DNA of 64,000 nucleotides from Siphonodentalium dalli (GCA_032622095.1 CP136063.1:39408106-39472105); one strand, 5' to 3'. Numbered from the stretch's first letter, positions 33,430 to 45,333 are shown. The notes: generated by a model from the sequence alone, not told the origin. Numbers and translations are program-made.

Positions 33430-33932
33430 TGGTTCCAGCTATGATTGGAAAACCTCATAACCCTATTTTTGCGAGGTCAGGGTTTTGACTCAGGTAGTCA
33501 TAGGCACTCCACCCATTTTAGTTTAGCAGGATACCTTCATTCTTTTCAAAATAAAACTGGGTGGTGTGTAGTGAATTTGGTAAACAATAATTATTCCACG
33601 TGGTCCGATATAAACAATGTACCGCTGTCAAAATACGTCATCAATAAACATTGGGTGCGGTCCAATCAAACCGACGATATCGCAGCCAATTGCTGACGAC
33701 AGCGAGAGCCGAGGATTGTGGGTTGATATAATCTCAACAGAAAGAATCGACACTCGGACCAGACCACTACGACTAAATTGACTAATGATAAATATTCTAC
33801 AATGATGCATGATAAATATTCTACAATGATGTATAACTTATAAGAGTTCCCGACCTACTAGATAGGTAAGTATGCTATTGCCTAATGTATAATTCATGTA
33901 GTGATAATATAATACCCCATTCAAAATTCGCT
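33430..33932 (+). repeat. 5' LTR
   Basis: It starts TGGTTCCAGCTATG and ends AAAATTCGCT. The end is not the usual CA, so the boundary was set by the ACAAT flanks and by where the two copies stop matching. It contains a direct repeat of GATAAATATTCTACAATGAT near its 3' part. Confidence 0.93.
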
Positions 33933-33940
33933 ATAAAACA

Positions 33941-34873
33941 CCTTCTGCTAAACACTGTTGGATAAACCGGTCAAGGTTCCATTTTAAAAATGGACTTCTA
34001 CATAAAACCCCGAAATCCGGAGGTTCAGTTCTGGTCATACCAAGTAAATATGCTTCCGAAGTATTGGAATTAGCCCATGACATACCCGCTTCTGGCCATC
34101 AAGGTGTTGCACGTACCTTATCCCGAATAAAACATAATTTTTGTTGGTATGGAATGTCTAAAGACGTAGAATCCTTCGTCGCAGCTTGTCCTAAATGTAA
34201 TCAATCTAAAAAACCAACAAAACATTCAAAATGGGATATGACCAAGTATCATGGAGGTGTCCCAATGGAAAGAGTTCATTTAGATTTTCTAGGACCATTA
34301 CACACTAGTGATAAAGGGAATAAATACATTCTCAAGATGATTGATCAATTTACCAAATGGGTAGAATGTATACCGCTTCCAGACCAAACAGCAGAAACAA
34401 CGGCACTCATAGCAGTGAACGAATTTTTTGCAAGGTTTGGAGCCCCATTTCAAGTATTCACAGATCAAGGGTCCTGTTTTGAAAGTAAATTGTTTACAGC
34501 AATTTGTGAACTTTTCCAAATTCATAAGTCCCGCACCACAGCTTATCGACCAAGTTCAAATGGTCAAATTGAACGCCAGAATCATATTCTTATGAATGCC
34601 GTCCGATGTTACGGGGATAAAAACCAGAAAGACTGGAACAAGTACGTACCCCAGCTTGCTGGAGCGTTGCGATCCTCAGTCAACCGTAACACCGGTTTTA
34701 CCCCAAATAAACTCATGCTAGGTCGCGAGGTTAACCATCCTGCTGACTTAGTTTTCAATTTCAAAACCGATCAACAAAACCTGAATCAATGGAAATTACT
34801 AGTGACACCGCTGTCATTAAAACAGACAAAGAGGAAATCAAAGACCTGGTTACCAAGTCAACTTCCTCAGTAG
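33941..34873 (+). pseudogene. Ty3/Gypsy-type integrase, 5'-truncated pol
   Basis: The frame is open from the LTR edge and reads NGLLHKTPKSGGSVLVIPSK, then the HHCC zinc finger (HDIPASGH, then ACPKC), then the DDE core: aspartate in ERVHLDFLG, aspartate in QVFTDQGS and glutamate in SNGQIERQ, with exactly 35 residues between the last two, as in retroviral-type integrases. The domain would insert element cDNA into the genome. No stop interrupts the core. The rest of pol upstream is missing. Near 34780 the natural continuation passes to another frame, suggesting a frameshift before the C-terminal tail. Confidence 0.88.
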
Positions 34874-35640
34874 AAGCCGAAGTGAGTGGCGCAGATAGGG
34901 AAAAAGAGGATAATAGAGACTTAATCACCGAGTCCACTTCCTCTGTAAGCACGACAGAAACCGCTGACAATCAGAAAGAGGAAATTGAAGACCCAGAAAC
35001 TGAGTCAACTTCCTCATGTCAGCCAAATGCAGAGCAACTTGAGAGAGAATATGCTATAGAATATACGGTAACCCAAGGCCGTTTATTGGAAGACCCAGTG
35101 AAACTAATAGTTAAGCTATTCGGGAACTACATTGTAGCTGGGACAATAGAAAGAGGGAAAGCATTTTACTCTCCCAATATGAATTGGCAAAGTCCAAATA
35201 AAAAAACAAATGGCTCTACGAATGTCGCAAGTGTGCACATGAACACATGTGTCTGTCCCGCGAATGGGTAGAAAAAAATATGGGCCCCCTCCCCAAAGAA
35301 CAGTGACCAAAAGCTAAAGAGGTAAATACTCCTCTGGCCCCCAGGCGACTGTTTCTAGTGACCCAACAAGTCAAAACATAGTCCCCGAGGTAAAACAATA
35401 CACCCATGAACTGGAAGGGGAGATCATAGACGATGAAATCCATTACGTCAAACCTCCTCAAATAAATAGGGTAGTACCTCCTTCTGTATTCAGTAAGGAG
35501 TCGCGAATAATAAAAACTCCTCCTTCTGTGTTCAGTAAGGAGTCGCGACCAATAACAAGACAGTCAAAGACAGTGGGGTCGCTCACCAGACTACAAAGAC
35601 TGATAAGACTGGGACTCTGGAGACCACAACAGACAGAACT
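34780..35640 (+). pseudogene. Integrase C-terminal tail with repeats
   Basis: The ORF 34789-35271 carries three repeats of about 35 residues ending STSS (DLVTKSTSSV, DLITESTSSV, DPETESTSS), acidic and serine/threonine-rich. Then come LVKLFGNY-like residues. After frameshifts, PPSVFSKESR is encoded twice (35478-35550). Low-complexity tails like this follow the integrase core in some Gypsy elements. The function is unknown. Confidence 0.45.
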
Positions 35641-35899
35641 TTTCATAATCATTTTAAAAGAAGTAGATCTAAACAGGATATGTGGCTAGAGAGGCTTCAT
35701 GTATGTAGATCGGTGAATATCTACCTTGAATTTACCAACTGTACACTACTGATCACCCCACCCCTCCTCCAGCTCAACAAGTCCCCTCCCGACCGGGCTC
35801 CAGACTCCCAAGTCTTAGGTTGGAATTTCACAACCGACATCTCAAACTTTCTCAATTGTTGGAAATTTCAAATCTCACAAGCGCCTTTTTATAAAACCA

Positions 35900-38432
35900 T
35901 TTAGACATGTTTGAAGCCCAATTATCCATGGACCCAAAACACCATACATGTATGTCAGATTAATCAGTCAGGTAGTTCCAAGGTAGATGTTTTAATGAAT
36001 TTTGTATTTTAATGATTTTATTAGACACAAAAGTGTTAAGTCCCCATAGCCCCGTCATTTCTTAACAGGTTGACCTCATGTTAACAAATCTGAATCTCAG
36101 ACACTAAAGGATCCTCCATACTATATGTAAGCTAAATAGTCCAACCTATCTTGAGAAGACATTTTAAGTATTACTATAGAAACATACAGTTATGTCCCTG
36201 GTCCCACCCTATTTAACCTGGTGACCCCATCTGAATAAATTTGAATCCCATACACCAAAGAACCCTTCATACTAAATATCAGTAAAATAGACCTGATGGT
36301 CCTTGTGAAGGAAGCATATTAAGAGGAAAACTGTCCTTCGCTTGGCCCCTATTTGACCAGGTGACCTCATTTGAAAATTACCAACCTGACAACCCCATAA
36401 AGTTAAAATTTGTGGCCAATTCTGTCCAACAGTTTAACCTGAAGTAGGAACATATATGGACTGGTGATTTAAAAACATACATGTTGGAGAATTAAACCAA
36501 ACTATGAAAACAGTTCCAACCGATTTTTAGTGTGAACATCTAATCTACAACTAATGTTGTATCAGGCATGAAATTTTCAACTGTTTTTATTTTTATCAAG
36601 GTAGGGGGTCAAAACTCCACCCCCTCTACACTCCCTCCCCATTGCCAAATGTAAATCCCCAACTATGAGATCAATTCATCTAGTAATATCAATATACCCC
36701 CCAATATCCTATATACCCCCCCCCCCCCAAATTTTCTTTGAAAAATAAGGTCATGTGGTGGTTAAGAAAATAATATTGGAAAATCTACAACTAATGTTGT
36801 ATCAGGCATTTTTTTTTTGGTGTGAACATCTAATCTACAACTAATGTTGTATCAGGCATGAAATTTTCAACTGTTTAAATTTTGATTAAAGTAGGGGGCC
36901 AAAACTCCACCCCCTCTACACTCACTACCCATTGCCTCAAATGTTGCCCCCACCCAGGCTGCCTGGAAATCAATATTATTATACCAGTACCAAACAGCAT
37001 AGAGGAGAGTTAAATCTATTATCTCTGCCCCTATTAGAACAAATGTGAATCCCCATCTATGAGATCCATTTATCTAGTAATATCAATATATACCCCCCAA
37101 TATTCAATATACCCCACCCCCCTCCCCCCATTTTTCTTTGAAAAATAAGGGTATGATTTCACCTGGATAAGTGGTGGTTAAGAAAATAATTTTGGAACAG
37201 CAAGCCTGTATTAAGTGTGTCTGACCTTTGCAGAATGAGGTCCCCAAACGGCGAATTTAATGACACTATTCCGCAAGGTGGGCTAGCATCACTGAATTCA
37301 CCTCACCCTCTGGGGGCCTCTTTTCCTAAAAATGACCCCATTTGAACAAATCTGAACCCCGGTCACCCAAGGCCCCTCCATACCAAATATAAGCTATATA
37401 GGCCCAATGGTTCTTGAGAAGAAATTGTTTTAAAAATTACTATGGCGGGAAACAGTTATGGTCCTGGCTTTGCACCTACATGTATTTGATCTGATGAACT
37501 TATTTAAACAAATCTGATTGTGAGTCACCTAGGGAACATGCACACCAAAATATATAAACACATTTGGTCTTTAATATGGAGAAGAAAACAATTGTTGAAA
37601 GACAGATGGATAGACATCCCAACAGATAGATGGATAGAAGGACTGCCTGACAGACAGAAGACAAATTCAATCCAATATACCCCCCAATTTTTCTTCACCT
37701 GGACACCTGGATAAGTGGTGGTTAAGAAAATAATATGAAACAGCCAAGCCTGAATTTAGTGTCTGACATTTGCAGAATGAGGTCCCCAAAAGGTGAATTG
37801 AATGACACTATTCCGCAAGGCAGGCTAGCATCACTGAATTCACACTCAGTCTGATTAGGCCTCAACTGCCATGGGAAACCTAGAAACAGATTGAAGTTCT
37901 ACTGTTGAAGTTGGTGATTCTAGCCTGCTGTACAGGGTAGCAACACTAAATCACCCCCTGGGGACCTCATTCTGCAAATGTCAGACACACTAAATTCAGG
38001 CTTGAGAAAATAATTTTGTTTTAGTTTGATAACAACAACAAGCACCATTGCTAGTGCAGTGTTTACACAAACCTGTCCAATAACATTCTAATCTCTAATC
38101 TGTCATTCTGATCTCAATTAATGACCTGACTGTGTGTCTCTATGAAGCTGAGTCCTCTTGTAGATATAATATTGGCAGATATAATAACTGCTTCTGGAGA
38201 GAGGTAAGTTGTGATATGATATGGGTGAAGGGGCTGTTGGCAGGGTGGGGTCCTGGGTCATGTGAGGGTGGGGGGTGGGTAATGGAAAGTTTCTGTGATT
38301 TCATTGAAGACTGAAGTTTCATAACTCAGAGGATGTTATAATTATGTGAGTTTTTCAAATTTTATAACATGTTATAAAAAAAAATTATTAAAAAAATTTT
38401 GTGTGTTAAATTGAGCAAGGAGTTAAATCTGA

Positions 38433-38463
<31 letters not shown>

Positions 38464-38860
38464 AGTTATGTCACTGGCTCCGCCAACATTCGACACAGTG
38501 ACCTCATTTGAACAAATCTGAACCACAGTCACCCAAGGTACCCTCATACCAAATATGAACCCATTCGGCCTGACAACTTCAGAAAAGAAGTCGTTTTAAG
38601 AATTACTATGTGGAAAAATAGTTATGGTCCTGACATCAAAACTATTTGACTTGGTGACCTCATTTAAACAAATCTGAATGAGAGTCACCTAGGGAACATC
38701 CACACCAAATATGAACCAATTCGGTATGATGGTTTCAGAGGAGAAGATGCTTTAAAAAAGTTTGACGGACGGACGGACGGACAGACGGACGCACGGACGG
38801 ACGACGGACGAGGAGTGATGACTATAGCTCCACCGGAGACTTCGTCTCAGGTGAGCTAAA
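35900..38860. repeat. Non-coding repeat block inserted in the LTR element, ends (GGAC)n GGTGAGCTAAAA
   Basis: A decayed unit of about 160-180 bases (GGTGACCTCATTTGAACAAA, AGTCACCCAAGG, CATACCAAATATGAACC) recurs near 36070, 36220, 36360, 37330, 37480, 38500 and 38650. The block ends with a (GACG)n run (38762-38812) and CTTCGTCTCAGGTGAGCTAA, a terminus I associate with abundant molluscan repeats. It also holds a duplicated TCTACAACTAATGTTGTATC segment (36543, 36783, 36833), a MITE at 37743-38008 and poly-T at 38438-38463. No gene was seen. Confidence 0.7.
37743..38008. mobile_element. MITE with AAGCCTGAATTTAGTGT ends
   Basis: AAGCCTGAATTTAGTGTCTG followed by CATTTGCAGAATGAGGTCCC pairs with GGGACCTCATTCTGCAAATG and the complementary end at 37950-38008. 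Relatives lie at 37210-37320 and 60450-60790. Confidence 0.75.
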
Positions 38861-38864
38861 AACT

Positions 38865-40755
38865 CCGGGCGCAATACAAAAAACAAATAAAAGGCCGGCA
38901 CAAGACAATATCGAGTCTCAGCCGACGCCACCAAAACAAAAAGCAGGTGCGCCATGCCCCTACAATCATTGTGCAAGATGGGTACATAGAGGTGGGGTAA
39001 AAGCCCATGTGATGACCAACCACCTACCAACCTACTGGTGGGTCTTAGATGAGGTACCCCACCCTAAGTGGTTACAGAAGACGCTGGAGGACCTGTCAGA
39101 AATGGCAATGGTCATCCAGACCCCAACTTGCCTCTCCTAAAACAATTAAATACATTGTTGGATGCAGTCAATAAGACAACAGATGATCAGACTGTATTCC
39201 CCCGGTCCACATCTTACAACCCAATATATATTAAAACCATGACTACAATTTGCAAAATACAAGGCTGGAAGATCCCAAGTTCTTTCAAAATCAACCCTGT
39301 TAACCACCCAGCCTGTCTAATTTTCTGGAGGTGCCATGCCGCAATTATAAATCTTATTACAAACCCAAATAAAGGCGTGTGCAATAACGATACCTCCGAG
39401 CAATGTCTCAAGAAATTTTGTAGAGCTCCATGTCATGGTATAGGCCGTCACCAAATAATGACTAAGGTCAAAGAGGTTAAGAATGACGCTGGAGTCAGGG
39501 ATACAGTTAAGCGACTGATAACATCAGAAACGCCAGACACCTGTAATCCCTGAAAGAGCTATTGACCTTCAAACCGCAGTGGCCTTATTATTATTCACAA
39601 GGAACGTTAAAGGGCAGTCAACATCCACAATGGGTAAAGCAGCTTAACTTGCCCCAATAAAACCTCCACAGAGGGCGGCAGATCGGTCAAAATGTCCATT
39701 GCCGCCACCACCACCAACACCACAAAAGGTGGCAGCCTGGACATCATGTCCATTGCCACCACCCCCAGGATTTACAGGCGGACCGTCAGTATCCAATAGG
39801 GATAATGCAGTTCAGCAGTTAATGTCATGGATACCGCCACCAAAGGTGATTGCTAAAGTATTATTACCTGTACCAACCAAACTGCAGGGTTTCATCGGCA
39901 CTCCAAGTTTCGTAAGGCCAATTTTACCATCACAAGTTCAGCAACCGACACAAGTTACGATGTCACCGCTGATCCCCTCTTTGATTCCGGTAGGGGTAGA
40001 CACCCATTTCCACCTCAACCGGTTGACGAAGCGATTGCCCCACAAGGTTAACACCCCAGTCGAGGCAATTTTAAGTGCAGCAAAGTTTATTTTCCCGAAC
40101 AACGCTGTGCAGGTGATTGGCGGAGTCGATGTAATGTGTGACCCCTTACAATACCCGAATATGGTCACCAATGAGCCCATGTGGAAAATTGCCATAGGAT
40201 TCCACCCTAAACAGTTCAAACTGCTTTCAAATCCGGCACTGAGAACCCAGTGGAATCAATTGATTCACCACCCAGCAACAACTGCTGTTGGGGAAATTGG
40301 ACTAGATCGATCAATGGATCTTACTTCCGAAGATCGATATGGCCTTTCAATCCCTCCTCAGAGATGCAAGAAAGATCGAAAAACCGATCATTTTGCATAT
40401 AAGAGGAGAAAAAACTGACAAAATGAATAGGGATGTAACCTTCACCGCGCTCCACCTGTGTGAAAAGGAGTGTTATCCAGACCAACACTTCCATCTCCAT
40501 TCCTTCATGGGAAGTTCAGATATGGTCGAGGCATGGTCCCGCAAATTCCACAATGCACACTTCGGAATATCTGGGTCGTGCTTCAAATTTAATTCCTTAC
40601 AAAAAGAAGGCATAAGATCAATACCTATGAACCGCCTTCTATTGGAAACTGATGCCCCATATTTTGGCAAAGAAATGGGACATCCATATACATCTCCATC
40701 CTTAATAGGAGATATTGCCGAATTCATCGCCACCATTAAAGGTTGTTCCCTCTGA
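38865..40755 (+). pseudogene. C2H2 zinc finger + TatD-type metallonuclease gene in the LTR element
   Basis: Frames in order: 38865-39140 holds a C2H2 finger (CPYNHCARWVHRGGVKAH, then VMTNH); 39068-39553 a cysteine-containing region of unknown fold (CNNDTSEQCLKKFCRAPCHG); about 39650-39960 a proline-rich linker; 39980-40755 a TatD domain. The TatD metal-site blocks are all present: VDTHFHLNRL (HxH), IGFHPKQ, AVGEIGLD (Glu), KPIILHIRG (His), HFHLHSFMGS (His) and LLLETDAPYFG (Asp). TatD proteins are metal-dependent DNases. Domain length (about 257 residues) is normal. Frameshifts lie near 39100, 39545 and 40335. It sits in the 3' env-like position. It could be cargo captured from a TATDN2-like host gene. 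Confidence 0.8.
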
Positions 40756-40801
40756 GAGGTACTTGCGCACACTACTGCAAATGCAAGTACTTTTATAGAA
40801 T

Positions 40802-40988
40802 GACTTGAAAAACCGAGTCGGCAGCCTGCAGTATACTTTGATTCCAATAGTTTGTATACTGGCAGGGTCTGGTACATGTAAGGTTTGAAATACCAAACCA
40901 AATTGTACATAATTCTCAAAGGTTTGAAACACCAAACCAGCTGAATATGAAGTGTATTTAGGAGTGGAAGGCTTGAAAAACCAAAGCC
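40802..40988. repeat. Four small hairpins between TatD and 3' LTR
   Basis: Four related stem-loops occur: GACTTGAAAAACCGAGTC (40802-40819), GGTTTGAAATACCAAACC (40882-40899), GGTTTGAAACACCAAACC (40921-40938) and GGCTTGAAAAACCAAAGCC (40970-40988). Stem bases change on both sides while pairing is kept. They lie in what would be the 3' untranslated region of the TatD transcript. Confidence 0.75.
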
Positions 40989-41077
40989 AGCATCTCTTAA
41001 ATTGGAAGTAGATTATGTTTAAAGAAATAGTAGTCACAGAGCGGTAGCCTAATTGTAGCACTGTAGAACCAAAATAC

Positions 41078-41580
41078 TGGTTCCAGCTATGATTGGAAAA
41101 CCTCATAACCCTATTTTTGCGAGGTCAGGGTTTTGACTCATGTAGTCATAGGCACTCCACCCATTTTGGTTTAGCAGGATATCTTCATTCTTTTCAAAAT
41201 AAAACTGGGTGGTGTGTAGTGAATTTGGTAAACAATAATTATTCCACGTGGTCCGATATAAACAATGTACCGCTGTCAAAATACGTCATCAATAAACATT
41301 GGGTGCGGTCCAATCAAACCGACGATATCGCAGCCAATTGCTGACGACAGCGAGAGCCGAGGATTGTGGGTTGATATAATCTCAACAGAAAGAATCGACA
41401 CTCGGATCAGACCACTACGACTAAATTGACTAATGATAAATATTCTACAATGATGCATGATAAATATTCTACAATGATGTATAACTTATAAGAGTTCCCG
41501 ACCTACTAGATAGGTAAGTATGCTATTGCCTAATGTATAATTCATGTAGTGATAATATAATACCCCATTCAAAATTCGCT
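41078..41580 (+). repeat. 3' LTR
   Basis: The copy is the same length as the 5' LTR. Differences noticed are G/T, A/G and C/T changes in the first 110 bases and one C/T near 41407. It is followed by ACAAT. Confidence 0.93.
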
Positions 41581-41585
41581 ACAAT

Positions 41586-41883
41586 ATAAATGTGAGGTGA
41601 CATAATATACATACACAATATAGGTTGGAGTTATTAGTGTACTACATGTACATGGTATATTGGTCGAGGGTATAGCTATCTTGTAATGTGATAATGTTAT
41701 CTTATAATTATTGGGGGTATATAATGTATGTGGGGCGATTCCCTGTACATATGTTGTATGAGGGTGGGCATTTGTTGTTGTTGTTTTTTTGTTTTGTTTT
41801 GTTTTTTCATTGAGCCTCAGGAGTGGATCATTAGTGTTTGGGCCTTTTTTAGATATATTGATAGATTTACTATGATCTTTCTG
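41586..41883. other. Spacer, LINE 3' tail region
   Basis: The GTTGTTGTTG/TTTTGTTTTGTTTT run at 41773-41807 would be an A-rich tail on the minus strand, fitting the 3' end of the minus-strand LINE next to it. Confidence 0.5.
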
Positions 41884-43690
41884 TTATTTGTAATTTAATT
41901 GTGTTCGCGGTCGGTTGCGATAGTAGGCTTTCAAATATTTAGTTCTGAGGGCAGTTAACCGAGGGCAGTTCATAACAAGGTGGTATTCATCGCCGAGTTC
42001 ATCCATACAAAGAGTGCATCTTCGTTCTGAGTATGGGGTGTTTGTCCAAGAACCAGTTTCCACCGGAAGTCGGTGGTTTCTGGTTCTGAATCTCAGTAGT
42101 GGCAGGACGATATTGTTATCATCGAGAGATACATGTAGGTATCGTGGTCTGCCGAAGTTTGGCTTTATGCTTCTATAAAATGAGTATTTATTTGATTTTT
42201 CCATAGATGCTCGCCAGTCTGATATATAGATGTCCATAGTTCTGGTTTTTATGGCATTGGCAAACATTTTTGTGCTACTAACTGCTTGGTTTCTCCACGT
42301 ATATGACATGCCCAGTTTATTCAGTTCAGTATTTACAAATTCTAGCCAGGGGATTTTCACATTTTCTAGAATGCGTACATTCATCATTATATTGTAAAGC
42401 ATAAAAGGGAGTCGGGTGCTTTCAATCGTGATTATTCTGCTCCAGAACATTAATAATTTAGTTTTTATTGTCAGCGAAATTGGTTTAATTCCCAGCTCCC
42501 CGTAAATGAACACTTCCGGTGTGGTCTTGTTTAGGTTAAATATGAATCTCAAGAACCATGTTTCTAGTTTCCGGAAGCACTCTAAGTTTTCAAAGCCCCA
42601 TATCTCGGCTCCATACTAGTATGTCATAATAGGCACGATTGATTTTTCATAGATATCTAGAATCGTTTCGACGGACAGTTTGTTACTTCGCGAGGTGTTA
42701 ATCAAAGCATACATTGCCTTCTTGACATTACTGCACCGTGTGTTTCTTTCAGTTGCGAAGTTACCGTTTTTATTTAATTCTGTGCCTAGATATTTATAAG
42801 TGTTTACGGTTTCAATTATGTCGGTATTTATGTGGAATTCAATATCTTTATTTCTGCTTCGTTTTTTACCAAAAATTACGATTTTCGTTTTTGATGGGTT
42901 AATTTTAGTTTCCAGATGATGCAGTATTGTGCAAATCTGTTTAGTGAATGTTGAAGGCCTTCCTTTGAGTTGGATACGAGTACGGTGTCATCTGCATATA
43001 ACAATATAAGAAGTTTCAGGTAATATCCTGTGTCAGATTTTCTCACTTTATGCAAGTCGAAACCGTTACACCCGTGCCCTGCTAGGTAATCATGTACGTA
43101 ATTGAGGTAGAGAGAAAAAAGTATCGGTGAAAGACAGTCACCTTGTTTTACTCCAATGGAACTATGGAATAAACTAGTTATGTTATCATCTACTCTCACG
43201 CACGTTTTCATATTTTGGTATAGACCTTTTACAGCTCGAAGTATGTTTCCAGATAAATGGTAGTGTTGTAATTCGCCCCATAGTCCTTTCCTCCAAACTG
43301 TATCGAACGCTTTAGTAAAGTCAATAAATGCACAGAAAAGGTTATCTTTGTTCAAATCAGCTAATTTGATGAGGGCGTGGAGGTTGAACATATGGTCTGT
43401 TGTGCTATAGCCTTTCCGGAATCCGGCTTGGGTTTCTGATTGAAATTTATTCATGTCTATGAATTTGGATATACGCTTACAAAGAATACTGGTGTATACT
43501 TTTGACATACAACTGAGGAGTTATTTTCCTATAGTTATCGGCATCCAGTGGATCTTTTCTGTTTTTGAAAATAGGTCTTATGACCCCGATGGTCCAGTCT
43601 CTAGGTATAACGCCGGTTTTAAAAATAACATTAAAATACATGGTATAAAAATCGCCTAGAAACTGCCAGCTATGTTTGATATATGAATTT
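41884..43690 (-). pseudogene. Non-LTR retrotransposon reverse transcriptase, minus strand
   Basis: Reading on the minus strand from about 43690: FKTGVIPRDWTIGVIRPIFK (start of the RT fold), a frameshift near 43510, then ETQAGFRKGYSTTDHMFNLH, FIDFTKAFDTVWRKGLWGEL, GVKQGDCLSPILFSLYLN and ILLYADDTVLVSN with the catalytic YADD. A second frameshift near 42890 and a stop near 42616 precede the C-terminal part (42552-41884), which ends with a zinc-knuckle-like CTLCMDELGDEYHLVMNC (C-x2-C-x8-H-x4-C). No endonuclease domain was found upstream on this strand, so it is 5'-truncated. It copies RNA into DNA at the target when intact. The clade is uncertain. Confidence 0.85.
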
Positions 43691-43699
43691 TCAGTATTC

Positions 43700-44430
43700 G
43701 AGTATTCTATTGTTTTTCACAGTTATAATTATCGAAGAAACATGCAAACCACATTACATAGTACATACACAAGACAGTCACATTAATCCAATAGTAGTTG
43801 TACTTAGGTATATAACTGTAATTGTCAGGACTCTACAATCAGCCATCACAATCGCCAAGACTCCAATATTAATGTAGTAGCCATATTAGTACACATTTGT
43901 ATAATTGTCATCAGTATAGCTATTTCGTTAAATTTCAATTTAATGAAAATAAGTATGATACGAATCATGCATACGATCAGTTGAGTGCCATGTTAGATTG
44001 GTTATAACACATTCTGGCCCTAGCTATATATCTGTCCAATACATTTAATTAGTGCATGTTCGCATTACTAGAAATACTGTTATCATGCATCGTTCCCAGT
44101 ATATCCCACCAGAGACAGACAATGATGCATACAATCGGCAAACAATGTAAGTTTAACATATGTGGACTCATTGCAATGCACTGAACTCAGCAACTTTATA
44201 GTTTGTACTATACAGAGTAAAACCTTTGAGAAAACAGAGAATTCATTAACATATAGCCTATTATAGGTGGTCCGGTCCGGTCCGCATCACTACTGATGTA
44301 CAAACTTAAATTAGGTAAAACTGCTAGTTCTATATGATATGCATATGTATAGAATTTGTTGTTATCGACCAAAACAGAACAATTATATTATGTGGAAACC
44401 AGCAGACGTTTTGTATCTTTTATACCTAAA
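43700..44430. other. No gene recognised
   Basis: AT-rich sequence with no supported coding frame upstream (in LINE sense) of the truncated RT. Confidence 0.5.
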
Positions 44431-44439
44431 AACATTTGA

Positions 44440-44815
44440 CATGGTTGGGGAATATTCATCAACCATGAATATCCATGGTTATTAACCATGAATATCTATG
44501 GTTATTCATGGATATCTATGGTTATTCATGGTATCTACATGTATGGTTATTAACCATGAATATCTATGGTTATTCATGGATATCTATAGTTATTAACCAT
44601 GAATATCTATGGTTATTCATGGATATTCATTGTTCATGGATATTCATGGACCATGGATATTCATGGACAATGAATATGGGCCATTTAACAACCACAAATA
44701 TCCATGAATATCCATGGTTAAAAGTATGAATAACCATGAATATTCATGGTTAAATAACCATGGTTATTCATGAATTATCCTTGAATAACCATGAATAATT
44801 CATGGTCAGGAAACT
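44440..44815. repeat. Palindromic CCATGAATATCCATGG-type array
   Basis: Words such as TTAACCATGAATATCTATGG, ATTCATGGATATC and their complements alternate over about 370 bases. Complementary blocks at the two ends (AACCATGAATATCC near 44462, GAATAACCATGAATAATTC near 44783) make the whole region foldable. Confidence 0.85.
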
Positions 44816-44957
44816 GGGGTTGTATCGCGTACACCGAATGGTTTCTTATTTCTACTCGATAAGAAGACATTAGTGAAACAAAGACCATGTGTTTCTCATT
44901 AACAGTAACATCCGCTTGTAATACTCGTTAGTTCATTGTGTTTTGACATTTTACATA

Positions 44958-45333
44958 CCCTGCTGGACAAAACAAGTGTCCACTTAACCGCGGTGCGGTT
45001 AGCGTTGCCACCGCGGCTGAAATGCAACTACACCGCGGCTCCACCGGCTAACTACAGTTGGGCCGCGGTGTACTTGCCGTTCCGCCATGGTGTAGTTGCC
45101 GCGGTGTACGTTAATTAAACTGAAAAAAGACGATACAAACCATAAATCTAACCATGGTGTACATGCCGTTCAGCTGCGGTGTAGTTGCCTTTCGGCTGCA
45201 GTGTACTTGCTGTTCGGCCCGCGGTGTACTTGCCGTTCGGCCGCGGTGCTCAACTGCAGTTACAAACTCTGACACCGCGGCCGAACGGCAAATACACCGC
45301 AGTGCCAATGGACACTTGTTTTGTCCAGTGGGG
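44958..45333. mobile_element. TA-flanked MITE with GC-rich CCGCGG core
   Basis: TA flanks both ends. The arms CTGGACAAAACAAGTGTCCA and its exact complement start after CCCTG/CCCCA. The inside has several copies of TTGCCGTTCGGCCGCGGTG with CCGCGG palindromes. A second, right-truncated copy lies at 52336-52622. TA duplications suggest a Tc1/mariner-like origin. The ORFs at 45111-45532 translate it. Confidence 0.85.

Larger units (their letters stand above)
33430..41580 (+). mobile_element. Complete LTR retroelement with integrase and ZnF-TatD gene
   Basis: Two 503-bp direct repeats (33430-33932 and 41078-41580) differ at only about four positions by eye, and ACAAT stands immediately outside both ends (33425-33429, 41581-41585), as a 5-bp target duplication. 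Integrase begins about 10 bases after the 5' LTR, so gag, protease, reverse transcriptase and RNase H are deleted. Downstream come an integrase tail, an inserted repeat block (about 35.9-38.86 kb) and a zinc-finger/TatD gene ending about 320 bases before the 3' LTR. No tRNA primer site or polypurine tract was recognised. The copy is non-autonomous but recent. Confidence 0.9.

Noticed and set aside
33430-33932. Polypurine tract and tRNA primer-binding site for the LTR element
   Set aside because: Neither the bases after the 5' LTR nor those before the 3' LTR show a convincing match, so none is annotated.
38752-39030. 92-codon minus-strand ORF with RPCVRLSVRPSVKL
   Set aside because: It reads the (GACG)n run in reverse, a well-known artefact of this repeat.
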